Positions 49,601 through 64,000 of a DNA stretch of 64,000 nt are shown here, in pieces; within the stretch, counting starts at the first letter, position 1; the number at the start of each line of letters is the position of its first letter. The position numbers were made by a program, and so were the translations under genes. The notes below the pieces were generated by a model. The model was not told the origin of the DNA. It did no database searches and saw nothing but the letters and a program-made list of their open reading frames with translations. Location: contig JAWWNJ010000206.1 of NCBI GenBank assembly GCA_037176885.1, positions 186,001 to 250,000 of the forward strand. The letters are read 5' to 3'. Source of the stretch: Favolaschia claudopus (lineage: Eukaryota > Basidiomycota > Agaricomycetes > Agaricales > Mycenaceae).

Positions 49601-52600
49601 CAAAGATCACTGTGTTGCTCATGACGGCCGGCGCTTTTGATGCAAACAAGGTTCGGTGAAGATATTCTCAAAATTAACTCCTACACTCGTTTTAGACCCC
49701 GATCAAGGCGTGTTCTTGGTCCAAAACTATATCGGTCGACGACTTGGAATGAATTCCCTAGTATGAGCGCTCTCGAACACCTTCGCTCTTGTTCGCTTTT
49801 AGGGAATTCAGCGAATGGGTTCGACATGGTTTCGAATCGAATATTAATGCCGCACTCGGCTTATGTAAAGCCGTTGGTTTCAACAGCGGCATTGCATAGG
49901 ACAATCACTCGTGCCAAAAGCGAAACTGGGCTGAATCGGCCAGCTGTAGAATCCTCGTATTTCAACTCAAACTCTTGTCAGTATGCGCCGTGCGGAGATT
50001 TGGTCATCTCATTCAGTTCCTCCGTTATAGCTACAGGATCAGGATCTGCTAAGTTCAGGGCGGGGAACTCATACATACGCTAAGTATCCGGCAGCCGCTG
50101 GACCGGGGTGCCACGACTCGCTGGGATTTCGCACACATTCCATGCTCGCCCGTTGTTCCATCTGCGGCTGCTTCGGGACGGTGCTCATTTGTTCCTCATC
50201 ACGCGGAACTTGCAGTCCTTCTTAGAATTTGAGGATTATATTATTATAGGTCTGGGAGCAAGTATGCTCACGGCGCCCAAATTGGGGCGGTAATGTTGGT
50301 CAGCATTCGTAATCGCAGCAAGAGTGTTCCAACTTCCAAGGCGACCTACCTCTGAAGTCTAACCAGATGGTGCCGGCAGCGCGGAAGATTTCAGCACGAC
50401 AGAAGCTGACAGAAGGCTCCCAGGCAGTTTCCGAATACGGTCCGCGGCGTTTTCTACCCCCCGCGAATGACAGCCTTGATATCCTCTTCTCCAACATTGT
50501 TCAAAACGTGTTGCAGTCGATCTCGAAGAAATACAACCTTGGGACAGAGAAGTGTGTGATCAGCTGCGCTTCCAATTCAATTGATGTGATGCTCAATATT
50601 TCTTCCCTTTTCTTACCATCCGGAACGACAGGAACAACAGTTTTACTGCGGACGTATTTCTTTAAGCGCTGTCATGATCACTAGCGAAGGAGCCGCCGGA
50701 CGTCAATTTTGCCTTCAACACAGCAATCTCGTGTCCCCGAACAAAGCGCCAGAGAAGATCCCGCGAGTGCAAAATGATTAATGATCCCCGACTTCCAGTT
50801 ACCACGTCGTCATTCGAATCCTGGGTTCGAAGTCTTGTTTTTCACTTCAGTCATCCACTGGCGGCGCACTCTTCTAAAACCCGGAAACCTGAGCCCGAGT
50901 GAAGGGAAGAAATCTGAAATATCAATCATTTTCGAATCTTGACTATATCTACACCCGAAAGCCGCTAATCAACGTTAATCCCTCCTACCTTGATTACCGA
51001 TTTTCAACGGACGTCGCTTCAAGCAGGTTCCGGCCTAAATGTGAGGTTCCGCGTGGCCTCGGAGCTCGCTGTGCAACAGCCAGGCGCGTCGATCTCCCGT
51101 CGTAGCTGAAGAGAGGATCCGCTAGATTCTGTCAGAGTTGCATCAGATTGAAGCTTTTCAGTATATAGTTGATGAACACCGTGAGGTCCTGGGGATGGCC
51201 CGCGGAAATATTCTCGCTCCGTACTGTGTAAAGAAGCAACCTGGCGACTCGGAATGCCCACATTGTTTGCGAAGACTGGACTTGCAACCTAGCAGTGAGG
51301 CAAACGTGAAAGTCTACAGTGCTGCCCTGTTCTGACGTTTTGAAATTGTATTATAATCTTCAGTACATTTCTGGCCATTTTTCAGGCAAACGAGGCCCAG
51401 AGTCCAAGGGCTTGGATCAAATCAGCCTTAAGCGTTAGTCCGGACTTTGGGGTACCATACGCTGAATCTTTTTGGAGATTGATTGTCTCGACCTCTCTTT
51501 CGCATGACGAATTTTGAGCGCCAAGAAAACGGCGGGATATCGTACAATAGCATGCGTTGCAGCTTTTGGCGCTGAAGGGGAGCGAGTTGGCCGCGATTTT
51601 CTCGCCTGTCAAATTTGAACTGGCTATGCTTTGTCTCAAGAAATATATCCCACAAGGCACTTAGCATGGTACAATAGACGAAGTGTCAGCCGACTTACTT
51701 ACTCCGTACCGAATTTCGCCGATTGCCCACGGCGATCAGTCACTGCGGGTGTCAGACCTGAGAGGACATTATGGATATGAATGCGGGGAATATGAAAGGA
51801 GCAAGTAATTATCGTCAAGATACAGAATAACTTGAATTCAACCTTGTTGGGATGAAAAGCGTGGTGGACGGCCGCATTCAGTGCACCTATAGATTATTTT
51901 AACACGCTTTTATGTACAGTAGCTGCAGATTCCCATCGGATTCGGATCCATGAAAACCGCGGCCAGGTCACTCACTCTCAGACGAGGAACGACGCGTCGT
52001 GCGTCGCTCTCTCCAACGTCACACCTCTGAGCTGCATTTTATTAAGAATTTAAGGTTGAATCCGATGACGCAGTTTCATACCTTGAGTACGCTGATCCCA
52101 AGCCGCGTGCCATTCAATAATCTATTTCCACACTATGCTCGAGGGTCAATCTTGACCATTCCTCTGCTAACGCCTTCCCGACGCAACGTTATGCTTATGC
52201 TTATGTTATGAGATTCCCGATAGGACGACATAGATTATATACGGCGGCACGCACCTACACGAGTTTGATTTTGATATTTAGCTGTGTACGAGGGATCCCC
52301 GTCCGAGTTTGATTCTTACCGTGACTTTCCAAATGCATCTCTCAATCGTGCTAGCCCAAGATTCGGCGTTAGTGTCATGGTTCCGCGTAATACGAGGATT
52401 GAGCAAGTACCTTTGAATGCTTGGTGTCCCTGGAAACCACTGCGCAGAAACGGACGTTCAAGTAGATGATAGTGATTACTTCCAGGAATAGAGACCAAGG
52501 CGCGATTGCCGGCGAGTATTAATACTGTCCAATGATGCTGGATGCCGCTGCCCAGGTTGATTAAAAGGGCTCCACCGTCCGATGGTGAAGGAGGCGGAGA

Positions 52601-55600
52601 GGCATCAAGTAGGGAGGGGAAGTGGGAGAAAGATGAACATCACCGCCGTCCTTGTCGTCGAAACGGACACGATTTTTCGGATGCTTCGTGCGAAATACTC
52701 GTCGTGAGACGACAGGTCCATTTAGTGTGGTGTTCCGATTCTGGGGCGTGTTGCGAAGATGGAGCATCGTGTTTGATTGACTGCAATTTAGTTGTTACAA
52801 GAAAATGTGAATGCATATTTTTGGCCAGCGAAACAGACTGTCTGTCGATTATATGTCGCTCGCTCATTTACCTATGGAAGTCTCCATTAAATCATTCAAC
52901 CCATAGCCCATTCTTCTTGTGCCAGCCCTCGAGGGAGTCCGGAGGATACTTGTCATATACTTCTTTTGTCCCTTCAGGAAGACGGACGTAATCTGGTTTA
53001 CTACCTATGAGCGCGCAGGACTGAATTGAAAAAGTGAGTCAGTATGAGTTCAAAGAATACATTTGCGTGCGAAAAGAGGCAGTAAGGGAAGAGCTCACAA
53101 TCATCTTGGGCGTCTCCAGCGGGGAATCGATGGCAGAGGCAAAGGGGTGGACTAGCTCCGGCCTAGACGTCGGGGCGTTCATTCAGTTCACCGAAGACAA
53201 AGTGCTATTGGTGCGAAGGACACCGAACAGCGCCAGGACAATAAGTAGCTTACCACTCGCTGTCGTACACCCAAAGCATAGCTGAGCACTTTGAACAGAA
53301 GTGTCTTTCGGAATGTGCAACATATTCTTCCGGCGTATCTCGATTCATCACCGCATTATAAATGCTGCAGTGCTTGATCGTTAGTATTGCGCAGATAATA
53401 GAAGGAGATATAGGCCCAACTGAATAAATTCCTGTCCCTTTTCGACTTTGAGCGTCTTATGGAAGCCTCCCAAGTTGATCGATCCGCCCACACCGCCAAC
53501 TTTTCGGCAAATCGAACAAACGCAGAGCTATAATGGGGATTCAGTATCGAGTGAAGATCGAGACAGACGAGAAGACAGGGTATGCGAGGGGTTAACTCCA
53601 AGACGGAAATTTCCCCAAACTCGCCACCGATAAAGACTTGAAAGGAATCTACTATCACCGAACTATCACGATTGAAACTTACTTGGTAAGGAACAGCGCT
53701 GCTTGACTGGAGAGAGAACCGGACGGCACCGCAGTGGCAGCTTCCTTTGAGCTCGACGGGCATATCGATAGAGCAGAATTGCCGGTGGAGGGGTGAAGCA
53801 AAGTAGTAATTACTAAGGACTGACTCCGCAGTCGATCGGCAAGCGCCGGACGTCAAGAGCACGTGCAGCCACTTGGTCCGTGCACGATTTCGAACTCCGA
53901 CCGCTATATAAGCTGGGCGTGATCGCAAATTTTCCTCTTCAAGGAATGCCACGCTGGTTGTCGTAGACTCATCCACCGCCAACACAGTGCCAATTGACTC
54001 TCCGAGTCACTTCATGTCCTTCGCGAGTAACCCAGTCTTAGGAAATATCGCTGGCGCCGTTTTTTAGGCTGCGGTATGTCGACTTTACGCTGGTACATTT
54101 ATCTTTCTGGGTGGGATCCTGGGTGGGAGGAAGTGGCGGAGAGTATTGCTATTGCTTCAAGTGAGTGCCTTTGATCTCTTACTTCAGCCGCGGGGGCGCT
54201 TTGTGTCGTTGTTGGGCATGGGTCGATGAGTGAAAAATATAAACTGATTTAATGAGTCGGATCCATTTCTATGGAGTTTGACGATGTCTTATTCGTTGAT
54301 GAGACCCTTGCCCGTTCTGTTTCGTCTTCTGTGTCGATTTTCATGGACATTCGCTGACGTTCGCTTCCCTCTAGTTTTTTTGCGTTAAGAAATGGTATCT
54401 ACGTAGTCGTTTGTGCCTTGTTTCAATAGATTCGCTTCCAATTGAAAACACATCTACTGTGTCTGAGCTTCGTTCGGCATTCAAAGTACTTACTTGTGTA
54501 ACGTCGACTCTTCAACGCCAACGATGACCGTAACTCTGACATGTCGAATACAGTTGAGTCTCCAACCCTGCTGGCTTGAATTTTGTCCAGCTTGTCAAAG
54601 GTCGAAGCCTGTCGAAGCCGGGACAACGCTGGTTCCGTTTCAATTGAACCCTAACCATTGATTTCAAGTATCGACGGACAATTGTCGGATCTGTCCAAAT
54701 TTCAAGTCCGCCGTTTCTGCTTCCGCCCTCGGTTCATGGAGTCAGGTAACTAACCGGCTAGAAACGAGGTGCGAGCATGCGGCCCACTTTGAAACATTCA
54801 CCTCGGTCCGTCGCTGTCCGTCGGGTCGTTTATCAACCGATTGTCTCCACCCTGAACCTGAAATTCGTAGTGAGTCAACGACGGCCTTCCAGATCTAGCA
54901 AGGCATACTGCTGCACCCGGTCTCCGAAGTTGCGTGGGTTGCCGATTTCAACACTGCAATCCTCCTACTCGGTTACTAATCCTTGTGCGTGAACGGTGTC
55001 ATGTTTCTCCCTTAGTGAGCGGAGGCGAGTGAGTCAAAATTGCTTTCCCTGACGTGCAATACGAGCTCAGGAAATCTTTGGACGGGTATTGAGAGTTCTG
55101 GAGTTGTATGACCAAGGATCCCACGCAGATCATGATGACTTGGAGAATATCTAGGCAAGCGTTTGACTGATTCGATTCACACAAAGCTTCCCAGGGGTCA
55201 ACGCCTGAATTCTGAATTGTATGGCGATGTACGGCGTACAGCAAGTTACTATTGAAAATTTCAATGTCCATAGCCGAGGTCTCTGGATTCTATACACCTG
55301 CATTTGACCTCGCTCAAGCCATCGAAGCCTGGGATCTCCACAGCTCTCTCTTTCCAACCAATGTATGAAATTTGTGTCGCTTGAATTCTGCCCGTATTGG
55401 CCAGCCACACCCACGAAGCAAGTCGAAAGGAAGAAATATTCCGTAAGGTATGCATTTTCCGGATTCGCTCAAATTTCCTGCGCGGCGGGAATCAAGATGC
55501 ATAGACAACCAGGGGTACAGTGGACCACAATACCGAGGATGCGAAGTGATACTTACTCCTCTCAATGTTTCACGAGGTTCGCCCTGCAAGCCATTCAGTT

Positions 55601-58600
55601 CAGATCATGGGAAGACGGACAGGTGAATCATTCCCAAGGAACTTCCTGAATTCTACGAGTTGAACGTCGAACGCTCATTATACCTCGAGAAATATCTGCG
55701 CTTTTGAAATCTCTACTTGCTTTCTCCTCTCCGTACTGCGACTTCCTCGATAGCTGACCAAGAAAGTTAGATCGTCTCAAAGAACATCAACATGGACCGT
55801 GACTTGCTGGGAAACCGACGGGAAAGTTCCAAGATACGCCTGCCTAGACAGTGGACACCGCACTTACTCTTCATTCCTGAGCTGGGATGAGGCTTGTCGG
55901 CATCCCGACTCTAGCAGCCTAAATCGACCCCAATCAAAACAACCACCGCAAGAGAAGGTTGGATCCATCTTCTAGCTCGTCAACGATTCCTATAGCTATC
56001 CTTACATGCGAAATCTTTTTCTTCAGGCTCGCGTCTCTCTGACTACTCAGAGAAGCGTCTAGCCCAAGTCTAGCCTCACTCGAACCCTCATTTGCAATTC
56101 AGAGCGACTCGCAGTATACTATTTCCGAGTCGATTGCGTATGTGCGCTCCTCGCACATTGTCAATGCTCCCGTATTTTTGTTCATGCGACTATGCAGCGA
56201 GCTCGTGAATTCAACAAGGACATCATGCGAATCGATGCGATCCCACGTTTTTCAAGTGCTCTCGGAATCGGCGCTTTCCGGAATTTTGCCTTCCAACCCC
56301 TTCTGGCAGCAGTAACCAGCCTTGGTCGAGCTCGTGAAATCCCGCTGAGCAATATTGGATTTTGGATTTTCAGTACAAGACGGAACAACGGAAAAAAGGA
56401 TGCCAAGTTGAAGCGAAGTGAATCCCTCTGACATCATGTTCCTGATAATTATTACAGCACCTCCTTTCTTTTCCGTGATTGATTCCGGCTTAACAATCGA
56501 CAAGAGATTTGCACAATTGTATATTCGATATATAGTGTAAATACGCTATTGTACAGTTCAAGACTATCAATACATTTGGGTTGTTTGGAGTAGCGGTAGG
56601 ATCCCCCACAAATTATACGTCGAGTTGAATTCGAATTCGAACCTTTTGAGAGGTGTGAGCGGGTCCACCGCAGTCTATAGCGCACATCCATCGCCGACAT
56701 TCTCTCCGCCGGATGGGGGGTAGATTTTGTAAAATGGAACCGAGGAGCAAAAACACAGATGCAAGAAACCGAAGAGCGGAAGGAAAACAAAACGGATTAC
56801 AGCGAAGAAGTCGAAATGGGCATCCGCGAATCATCAGGGGCGTGGAGGAAAGACGGAGCGGACCCCGACACCGAGCTCTGGCCCTCCCCCATCCCAATGA
56901 AGGCTGGTCCAGACCACGAATTCTCCCACAGCGTCACCTGCGCAAGCCAGTAGAACGGCAGCGAGTTGCACACGAAGGATACGTTCCCGCCTGCAGCGTC
57001 AACACCATTGCCCTCAGCGCCATATGCGCTCATCGTCGTCGACCCCATCGACGCAGCCGCCTCGGGACTGCGCAACCACACTTGCAGCCAATTATCCAAT
57101 GCGACCTGCGTGCGGAAGGAGCTCTCCGTCGTCATCGTCCTCGACCCACCCGCCTGCGAATGCGCCCCGAGTGCGAAATTGAGAGAAGACGAAGACCAAT
57201 TGTCCGTCGGCGACGGCCGAGGACGTTGACCGAGAGAGATGTTGCGCAGGATGGTGTGAATTAGGACGAAGAGACCGAAGGAGGTGAGGAGAGGGATATT
57301 GCTTGGGACGGCGTGATCGATGGCGGGCTCGCTGGGGTTGTGATTGGACGTCGGTGGCGTCGCGAGGACCGCGAGAGCGCTGCCCATGTTAACGCCATAC
57401 ATACGCCCGACACCAACCCCATAGGGACTCGGCACCTGGGCCGCGGACAGCCATTCCCGTGCGCTCGGTGCGTTCCAGAGCTCGTCATCGCATGGTAAGG
57501 GTACGTTGAGTTCCGCCGTGGAGAAAAGTCCGAACCCGCCGCCTAGCGGTGTATTTGGCGATGCGGATGGGGAGTACGTGCATTGCGAGCAGTCGTGGAT
57601 GTACGCGAGGAGGAGAGCACTTGAAGGAAAATTAAATGAGCAAAAGAAGCAGAAAGAAGTAAATCGAAGGAGGCACACCGTTTAGCAGTGGCGAACCAGG
57701 TCCATCCAACCCAGGCCGCTTGCAACGTATTCTCATCGTCGTCTACCCGCGCAGAGAAGATCCATTCCGGCGCAGTCCAAGATGCGACCTGCTGAATAAG
57801 TCCCGTTCGGCGGATCAACTGTGCACAGCAAAAGAGGAAAGACCGTCATCAGCACATCACATTCATCAAGCCAAACAAAAAAGGAGACAAGTCATTTCCC
57901 TCGCATCATCACATAGAGACGCGTCGCATCACATCCATCACAGCACCAGAAGAAAAAAATGCCGCCCACACCATCGCGACGCCGTCAAAGTCTTCGCATA
58001 GGAGCCATGCACCCCAATATCAAGATGAAACAAATGGTACTCACCGAGACGAGCATGGCGTGGTGCTGCGGGTTCAAAGCCTGTGCCTGCGAAGCAGCTA
58101 CCGCGATCCCTTCTTGCCCGTCGGTGGGGGAGTGGTGACTCGGTCCCTGACGTCGGAAAAGCTGTATTGTTTGCAGGAGGACAAGCGCAAGGATAAGGTC
58201 GATATCTTGATGTTGCTGATGCCCAGAAAGTATATTCGCGTTGGCGGCGGGAGTAATAGTAGGGGTGTCGAGCTCGGAATCAGTTGGCGTCGTCGTCGTC
58301 GTTGGCGTGCTTGATTTCGTTGTCGTGGCGTCGTACAACTGACAAAAGAAAATCCCGTGTTAGAATTTCGATATGAAATTTGGGATATCAAGAGAAAGGC
58401 ACGAAAAAGACGCGACGCGAGCGATTGTGGGGAATGAAATCGGGCTCACCTGTGTTACCTCCCGTCCCACCTCCGCCATCGTAACCTCCACAAACGCCTC
58501 CGCCTCCGGCGTCGGAACGAAGAGCGCCCCGCATGCGTAGAATGCCTTGGTCAAAAGCGGATGGGTCGACGACATATTCCAGGTCGGTGCGTGAATGATA

Positions 58601-61600
58601 GGGACCTGCGATAGGAAGCGGGTGAAAAATAGATGCACTAGAACGGATAAAAATAGCGTCAATATCAGACCAAAAATATATCCGACGATGAGCGGAGACG
58701 CACGATAGACATCCAATACGTCAGCGGCGACACTCCCAGCGGCGCCACCGTCCATACCACCCGCCCCCGAGCCCGACGCACCACCGCGGAACAAGCCCTG
58801 CATGTCGAGTGGAGAGACGTAGTCGAGGGAGACGGTGGGCTGCGACATTAAGAGATTGCTCGTACTGGCGGTGGCTGCGTTGCCCGAAATCGAGACCGAG
58901 ACATCGTCGGGGGGATGCGATAATGATAATGGGGGAGGAGGCGGTGGGGGAGAAGGCGCGTGGTGATGAGGGAGCGGGGAACGGATCAGGGAAGTGAAAA
59001 GATCGATGTCTGCCGCGAGGCTGAGAGCGACCTCATTCGTTATTGAGTTGCCGGCGGCTTTCGAAGATGGTGCTATTCCATCGAAGGAAGACGAGGAGGA
59101 TAAGAGCGCCGAGGATGGGAAAAAAGAGTGGTGGGATTGGTCGTCGTATGGAGATATCGTCGACGATAGAGCGCTGCCGGGCTCGTCGAAGGCACCGACG
59201 CCGCCCGGGAAGGCGGACGGGTAGTCGACGCCGAAGGCCTGCCGCTCTTCGAAGGACGTGCGGAAGTCGTCCGAACGAGGCGAGGACCGTCCAGACGAAT
59301 ACGAATAGTAGCCTTCCTCCGACGAAGACGAGCTTGACGCGCTGCTTCCTGCATCCGACAGAGCCGGCAGACTGAGGACGGGCGACGGTGAGCTTGATAA
59401 TGGAGGCGAGCTGGCGCGCGAGCTACCCTCTTCTACCATCGCCAGCGGGGGAAGAGAAGAGATGGGGATTTTGGGGGAGGGAGTCGACGCCGCGGACGAA
59501 TGGGACGATGAGGAGTGTTTGCGGGATGCTTTCGACTTGTTGCGGGACTCTTCCGGGTCGTTCTGGAATACACATTCGCGGCCGCGGGCGGTGCATTTGG
59601 CGCATGGATATTCGAGGTTACACTTGATTTTTGACTCTGCGCAGGACTGTGGGTACGGCATCATCAGTGGCGGAAATAGAAATGAAAGGCACGACGCACC
59701 TCGCAAGACTTCCTCCGCGAACGATTCACACTTCTTTAACACGAACGCAGCTCTATCAGTGATACCATCGAGGGTGACGAGGAGGACCACATACTGCCCG
59801 CATGTCCGTTTGTGGCGAGTGAGGAGGTCGCTCCGGGTGAATTCTGAGATGTGGCAGAGCTGGAGGGTTCGTGGATGAGCCCCGACAAGGTGTTATAAAG
59901 AAAATGGGAGCACTTACGTTGCATCGATGGAGTCTTTCATTGGTATCTATGGGAGTGCCAAGAGTTAGAAGCAGCGACCGCGATCCCGACGGCGACGACG
60001 TACGGGAGCGCAGATGCCGATTGAGATGGGTCGTGCGGGTGAATTTTGCGGGGCACAGCGAGCAGTACTTGGTTTGCGGGAGGGAGGGGACGTTTCCCTT
60101 GTGAGCGCGCATCCTTGAGGTGTCCGAGTTGGTGGAGTTGTATTGAAGAAGGGCGTGAGTCGGCGACGGAGGCTGTTGTTGGATAGGGGCGCCAGTCATG
60201 GAGGGAGAGAGAACATGAGACAACGAGGCGAAAGATACCGCTCGGTTATATATAATTGATATTTAAGTAAAGCCTGCCATCCATACGATTCGATACGAAT
60301 TCGGCGTTGACTAGAAGGGGGAGTGAAGGCAACGTAACAAAATTTTGTGAAGGAAGGAATTCACTTCCGAAAACGTCTCTGATCCGGAAAATACCACCCA
60401 TCACGTCGGTAGTGGAGCCGAGAGCCCGGGTTTGACCTTTTTGCACCGAACTTCGGCATACGTAACGCTATTTTCGTCCGCCGAGCACATATGGCATGCT
60501 CCTTATTTGTGCCTGGCACTGCCTGCTGCGCACCCCGCGGGCCGGGATTACCTTATTTAGACTCTATTCGCGCAAATAGCGTGCAAGTCATTTGGAGCCG
60601 ACGAATGTTTCAAGGCGATTTGATATCTCCCTCCAGCATCACGACCAAGACTCTAGATCATACCCCGATCTAGTCCAGAATTCGAATCGAGATCCCGAGA
60701 TTTGCGTTAGAGTCGTCTTAGGTCGTCTTACCACGGCACGCCGCGCATTGTTGACCTAGTCATCCATTTTCACGCTATTTCCCCCTCCTTCACTCTAACT
60801 TACTTACGCCGTCTCGTTACTGCTAATGACAAAATACCGTCTGCTTTTTATCTGATATTTTTGCCGCCGCCGCCACCTCGCGAGATAGGCATTCAATTGA
60901 ATGAGAAGCAAAGCGCTTCTCCCGCTATCCACGGTCTTGTCATCTGGAGAGAGAACTCGGTCGTTTGCGGCCGTTGATTATATGTAGTGAATAACAAGGG
61001 ATTCTCCGATAGAGTTTGATGTTGGTGGTAATAATAAAAATAATAATAGGTAGTACGGGAGTTGGTGGCTGAATTACCCCATGAACCTGTGGAGTAAGTC
61101 AAAGAAAGCGGGACGAGAACAAACTTCAAAATTACCTGTGGGCGTTCAAGTCGGGACGCAAGAGTTCTGCGGCATCGAATAGTTTCTCACAAGCTACTCA
61201 CTTCTGTATCATACCAGCTCCTCCAATGCGACACGAATAGAAAAGTCGGAAAAAGAGCGCCTTGCACCGGTAATTCATATACACAAAACGCGGTCACTAC
61301 AAAAGACAGACGTTGATATTAATTTCAACTCTATACATATCATGCATACCATGAAATTCTTAGCACTGGAAACACCCGCCGAGTTACCTCGAAATTTACC
61401 TCCCATCCCCAGATCCTCGCTCGACTGGCAGATATCATCCTGACCTGCAACATACCCGAACGGCGCGCAGCGCACCGGTGAATGTTGACGTCGACAACCT
61501 CGAAGCGCCGTTAGCGATTGATGTCATCATCCGCACGCAATAAGTAAAATGGGCGGCGCGGCGGCGTGCCTAACCCGATCCTCCGGCCTAGCGGAACCAA

Positions 61601-64000
61601 GACATCGCCAAGAGAGGAACGTTTTCTTTGACATTAGACAAGACAATCTCCAAGCTGAGTTCCCACCGCAGCGGACGGAGGTGTCGGAAAGTTGCAAGTA
61701 CCTATGAGAGACGTATGCAAAATTGCAAATTCAAAGCGAGGTAAGTACTTAATCGCGCCGAGTCTAGGCAGAGCGGGTCCGCTGATAACAAATTTATGGC
61801 CGTACGATAGGAGGAGGAAAGAAGGACCGGAGCGCCCACTAAGCTCACAAAGGAAATGATCCACGACGGAGGCTTTTATGATTGTTGTCGTTAAAATTGA
61901 GTTTCGTTGTTCAGATAAGTTACACTCGGAAGAAGATAGATACTCAGATCGATATAGATAGCAGTTGGATAGTAGGGAATTCTTGGGTGGCCGGTGGTGT
62001 TGTGTTGACGGAAGAAAACACAAAGAGGTGATGGCTGATCGCTGATTGCAACATCACAGATGCCGGTGAGCCGATGCGAGCCGGAGGCAAATATTATAGT
62101 TCCATTTTGAAAGCAGCTAGATGCTCGTATTCACGAGCTACAGCTAGATTTTTTAGTTGAGCGCGGAAGTTCCTACTATCAGCGGAACACGACTCCCTCG
62201 GCGTTGCTGGCCGATATTTCCGCGCTTTTCGAAAGTCGAACATTGAACCAATTATGCTCAAATTTCCGAGTAGCTGACAAGGAAAATTGGGGCCCGAGAT
62301 ACATTACTTAATAAGCTCACATTGAGCTTACAACGCATGTTGGGATTACCGAAACAACGAAGGCGGAGACTGTGAGACAGTCATTATGAGCAGTCAGTAA
62401 TTCGCTGTTCGTCAGTGGTACAGTGCCGAGCCGAAGCCGCAACAGTTCCGATCGCTCTAGCCTATTCCGACTCCGTGTCCGAACCCTCACAGTCCTCCGT
62501 GTACTTACCGTTTTAGTATCATCCATTGCTCACTGCTTCCGAAACCTCAGCACGAAATCGAGGACCTCAACAATATTATGACGTTCATGGATTGATAGTT
62601 GAAACACGAACGTTGTTGTAGGACAGATCGGACCAATTCTTTCCGAGCAGACTTCCATCTGAAAGGAATTCGAATATTCTTCGCTCCTTCGCGCTCTTTG
62701 AAGTAATAATTCTTATTGCCTATGCGCGCGAACAAACCGATGGATCTGTGTATCAGCTCGAAGGTACCGTCGACGGGCATCTGTCACGAAGTACGACACG
62801 AACGCACATTCCAGAGAAGTCAGTCAAGTAAGAACTACAATATTTCGGGCAAGGTAAAGAGGCGAGGAGGTAGCGAATATTATCTGAGTTGCATATTTAC
62901 CAGCAGCTGACAATTCTGGTCTCCAAGTACGCAGAAAAAAGGAGATTATTCGAAACAACATACCGATGAATTACAGCGGTTGGAAAGGACGTCAAACGAA
63001 CTACGTCCCCTTTTCTCGCCCGCGGTCCAGGGGTCAGAAGCTTGGGTGACATCTGCCACTGATCAGAAGCATACTCAGAGCAGTTAGACTAGTACTATAC
63101 GATAGTATTCTACTCGGGGCTATCGGACTTCTTACTAGTTGAGCCCGAGAAAAATGTAGCTCTGATTCTACTGCGTGCATACTGCAGATATACCACAGTC
63201 GATTTAATCGCCGGTCGGTCTTTCCCCTGAGTGGACTTGATAGCACGCTTCGCGAAGAGGACTAACTCCGTTTCAGCTGCTCAGCTTCGAAGAGGGTAAG
63301 AAATTTTGGACCGGGACAGATGCAACACCGAGCTCTGATGGGACGCTTCTCAGACGGAGGAGCGCGTAGGCCTTCCTTAGCGCGTCAAGCCAGTTCAGAG
63401 GTCTATTTGTACGCCGGTCGCGACTAGAAAGTTGCACAAGAAAAGCCAACTGTACTCCTAGTACGATGATTATATTAATTGATTTCGAGTTTGCATCTGT
63501 TCGTCACTTCCAACGACGAACACTCTGTTCGCACAGAACCGAACGAGGGGGCGTTCTTGTGGAATCAAGTAGTTTGACTATTTGATTCACAGTTGGGTGT
63601 CATGGTCACTCATGAGCATTTTTTCTAGGGGTCTATATCTGACACGGCGGATGGTTGCACTCGAGATCGGCCGCACCGTGCTGCTCATCGGTGACGGGCA
63701 GTACTGCAATTTATATTTCATTTTCATACTCTCGGAAAACAGGGGGAAGTACGCACGGATCAACCACGCGAGCCGCCGGAAGTACCTTACCAATTGAACT
63801 CTTACCAATTCCATTACAAATGTGGGAGAGGATTTGCGATCACGAGATTTCAGCGTCGTCATTTTCATTTTCTACATCGTCGGCATCTGCCGCGAAAGCC
63901 GGGAAACTCGTTTTCGGATTTCTATGATGGAACGCGAATTCACGTGAACTCACCATAGTCTGAGCGTCCAGTTTCGGGGCAGAATCACCCTTTTCTCCAG

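Overview
The window looks like nuclear DNA from a filamentous basidiomycete, most likely an Agaricomycete. The protein-coding genes are cut by many GT-AG introns of about 50-80 bp. The gene content fits the group: an F-box/LRR-like protein, a MYND protein, a ricin-B-type lectin, Zn2Cys6 regulators, and a multi-exon MULE/FAR1-like family that I know from agaric genomes. I reconstructed splice models by hand for eight genes. Seven keep an open reading frame through every junction; the MYND gene needs one missing base.

Layout. 0-14 kb is repeat-rich. It holds one intact 12-exon MULE-like gene (2.66-6.41 kb, minus), framed by inverted GAAGTAGAAG-type arrays and, further out, by inverted TGATATATCA arrays near 0.8 and 10.2 kb. 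Two tRNA-like sequences and an inverted-repeat element carrying a nested insertion (12.4-13.2 kb) are also there. 14.1-17.8 kb is a 5'-truncated non-LTR retrotransposon with an open 1083-codon RT/RNase H frame, which contains two related in-frame hairpin inserts. 19.6-23.2 kb is a graveyard: fragments of a MYND gene and of an adenosine-deaminase-like gene, a 703-bp fold-back element, and several arrays in which GGA recurs every 10 bp. 23.4-25.5 kb is an F-box gene split by a 494-bp insertion with a perfect 9-10-bp target duplication. 25.8-27.9 kb is a MYND gene with a probable 1-nt frameshift.

From 31.6 kb on the genes look healthier: a ricin-B-type lectin (plus, 205 aa), a secreted phosphoesterase-family acid phosphatase (minus, 433 aa), a 426-bp TA-flanked MITE, an ADAL-type N6-methyl-AMP/adenosine deaminase (plus, 353 aa) converging on a Zn2Cys6 regulator (minus, 781 aa), a GFA/CENP-V-type zinc protein (minus, 163 aa) and a regulator that combines two C2H2-type fingers with a Zn2Cys6 cluster (minus, 924 aa). 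The long GC-rich stretches at 10.2-12.3, 28-30.4 and 37-41.3 kb carry many spurious ORFs. At least the first and third are inverted copies of one old dispersed repeat.

I see no operon-like or pathway cluster. The genes appear to act independently: phosphate scavenging, nucleotide clearance, lectin defence or storage, and transcriptional control. The most unusual signals are the decamer-phased GGA arrays, the twin hairpin inserts inside the LINE frame, the precise insertion in the F-box gene, and a 6-nt microexon that supplies the third zinc-binding cysteine of the Zn2Cys6 cluster.
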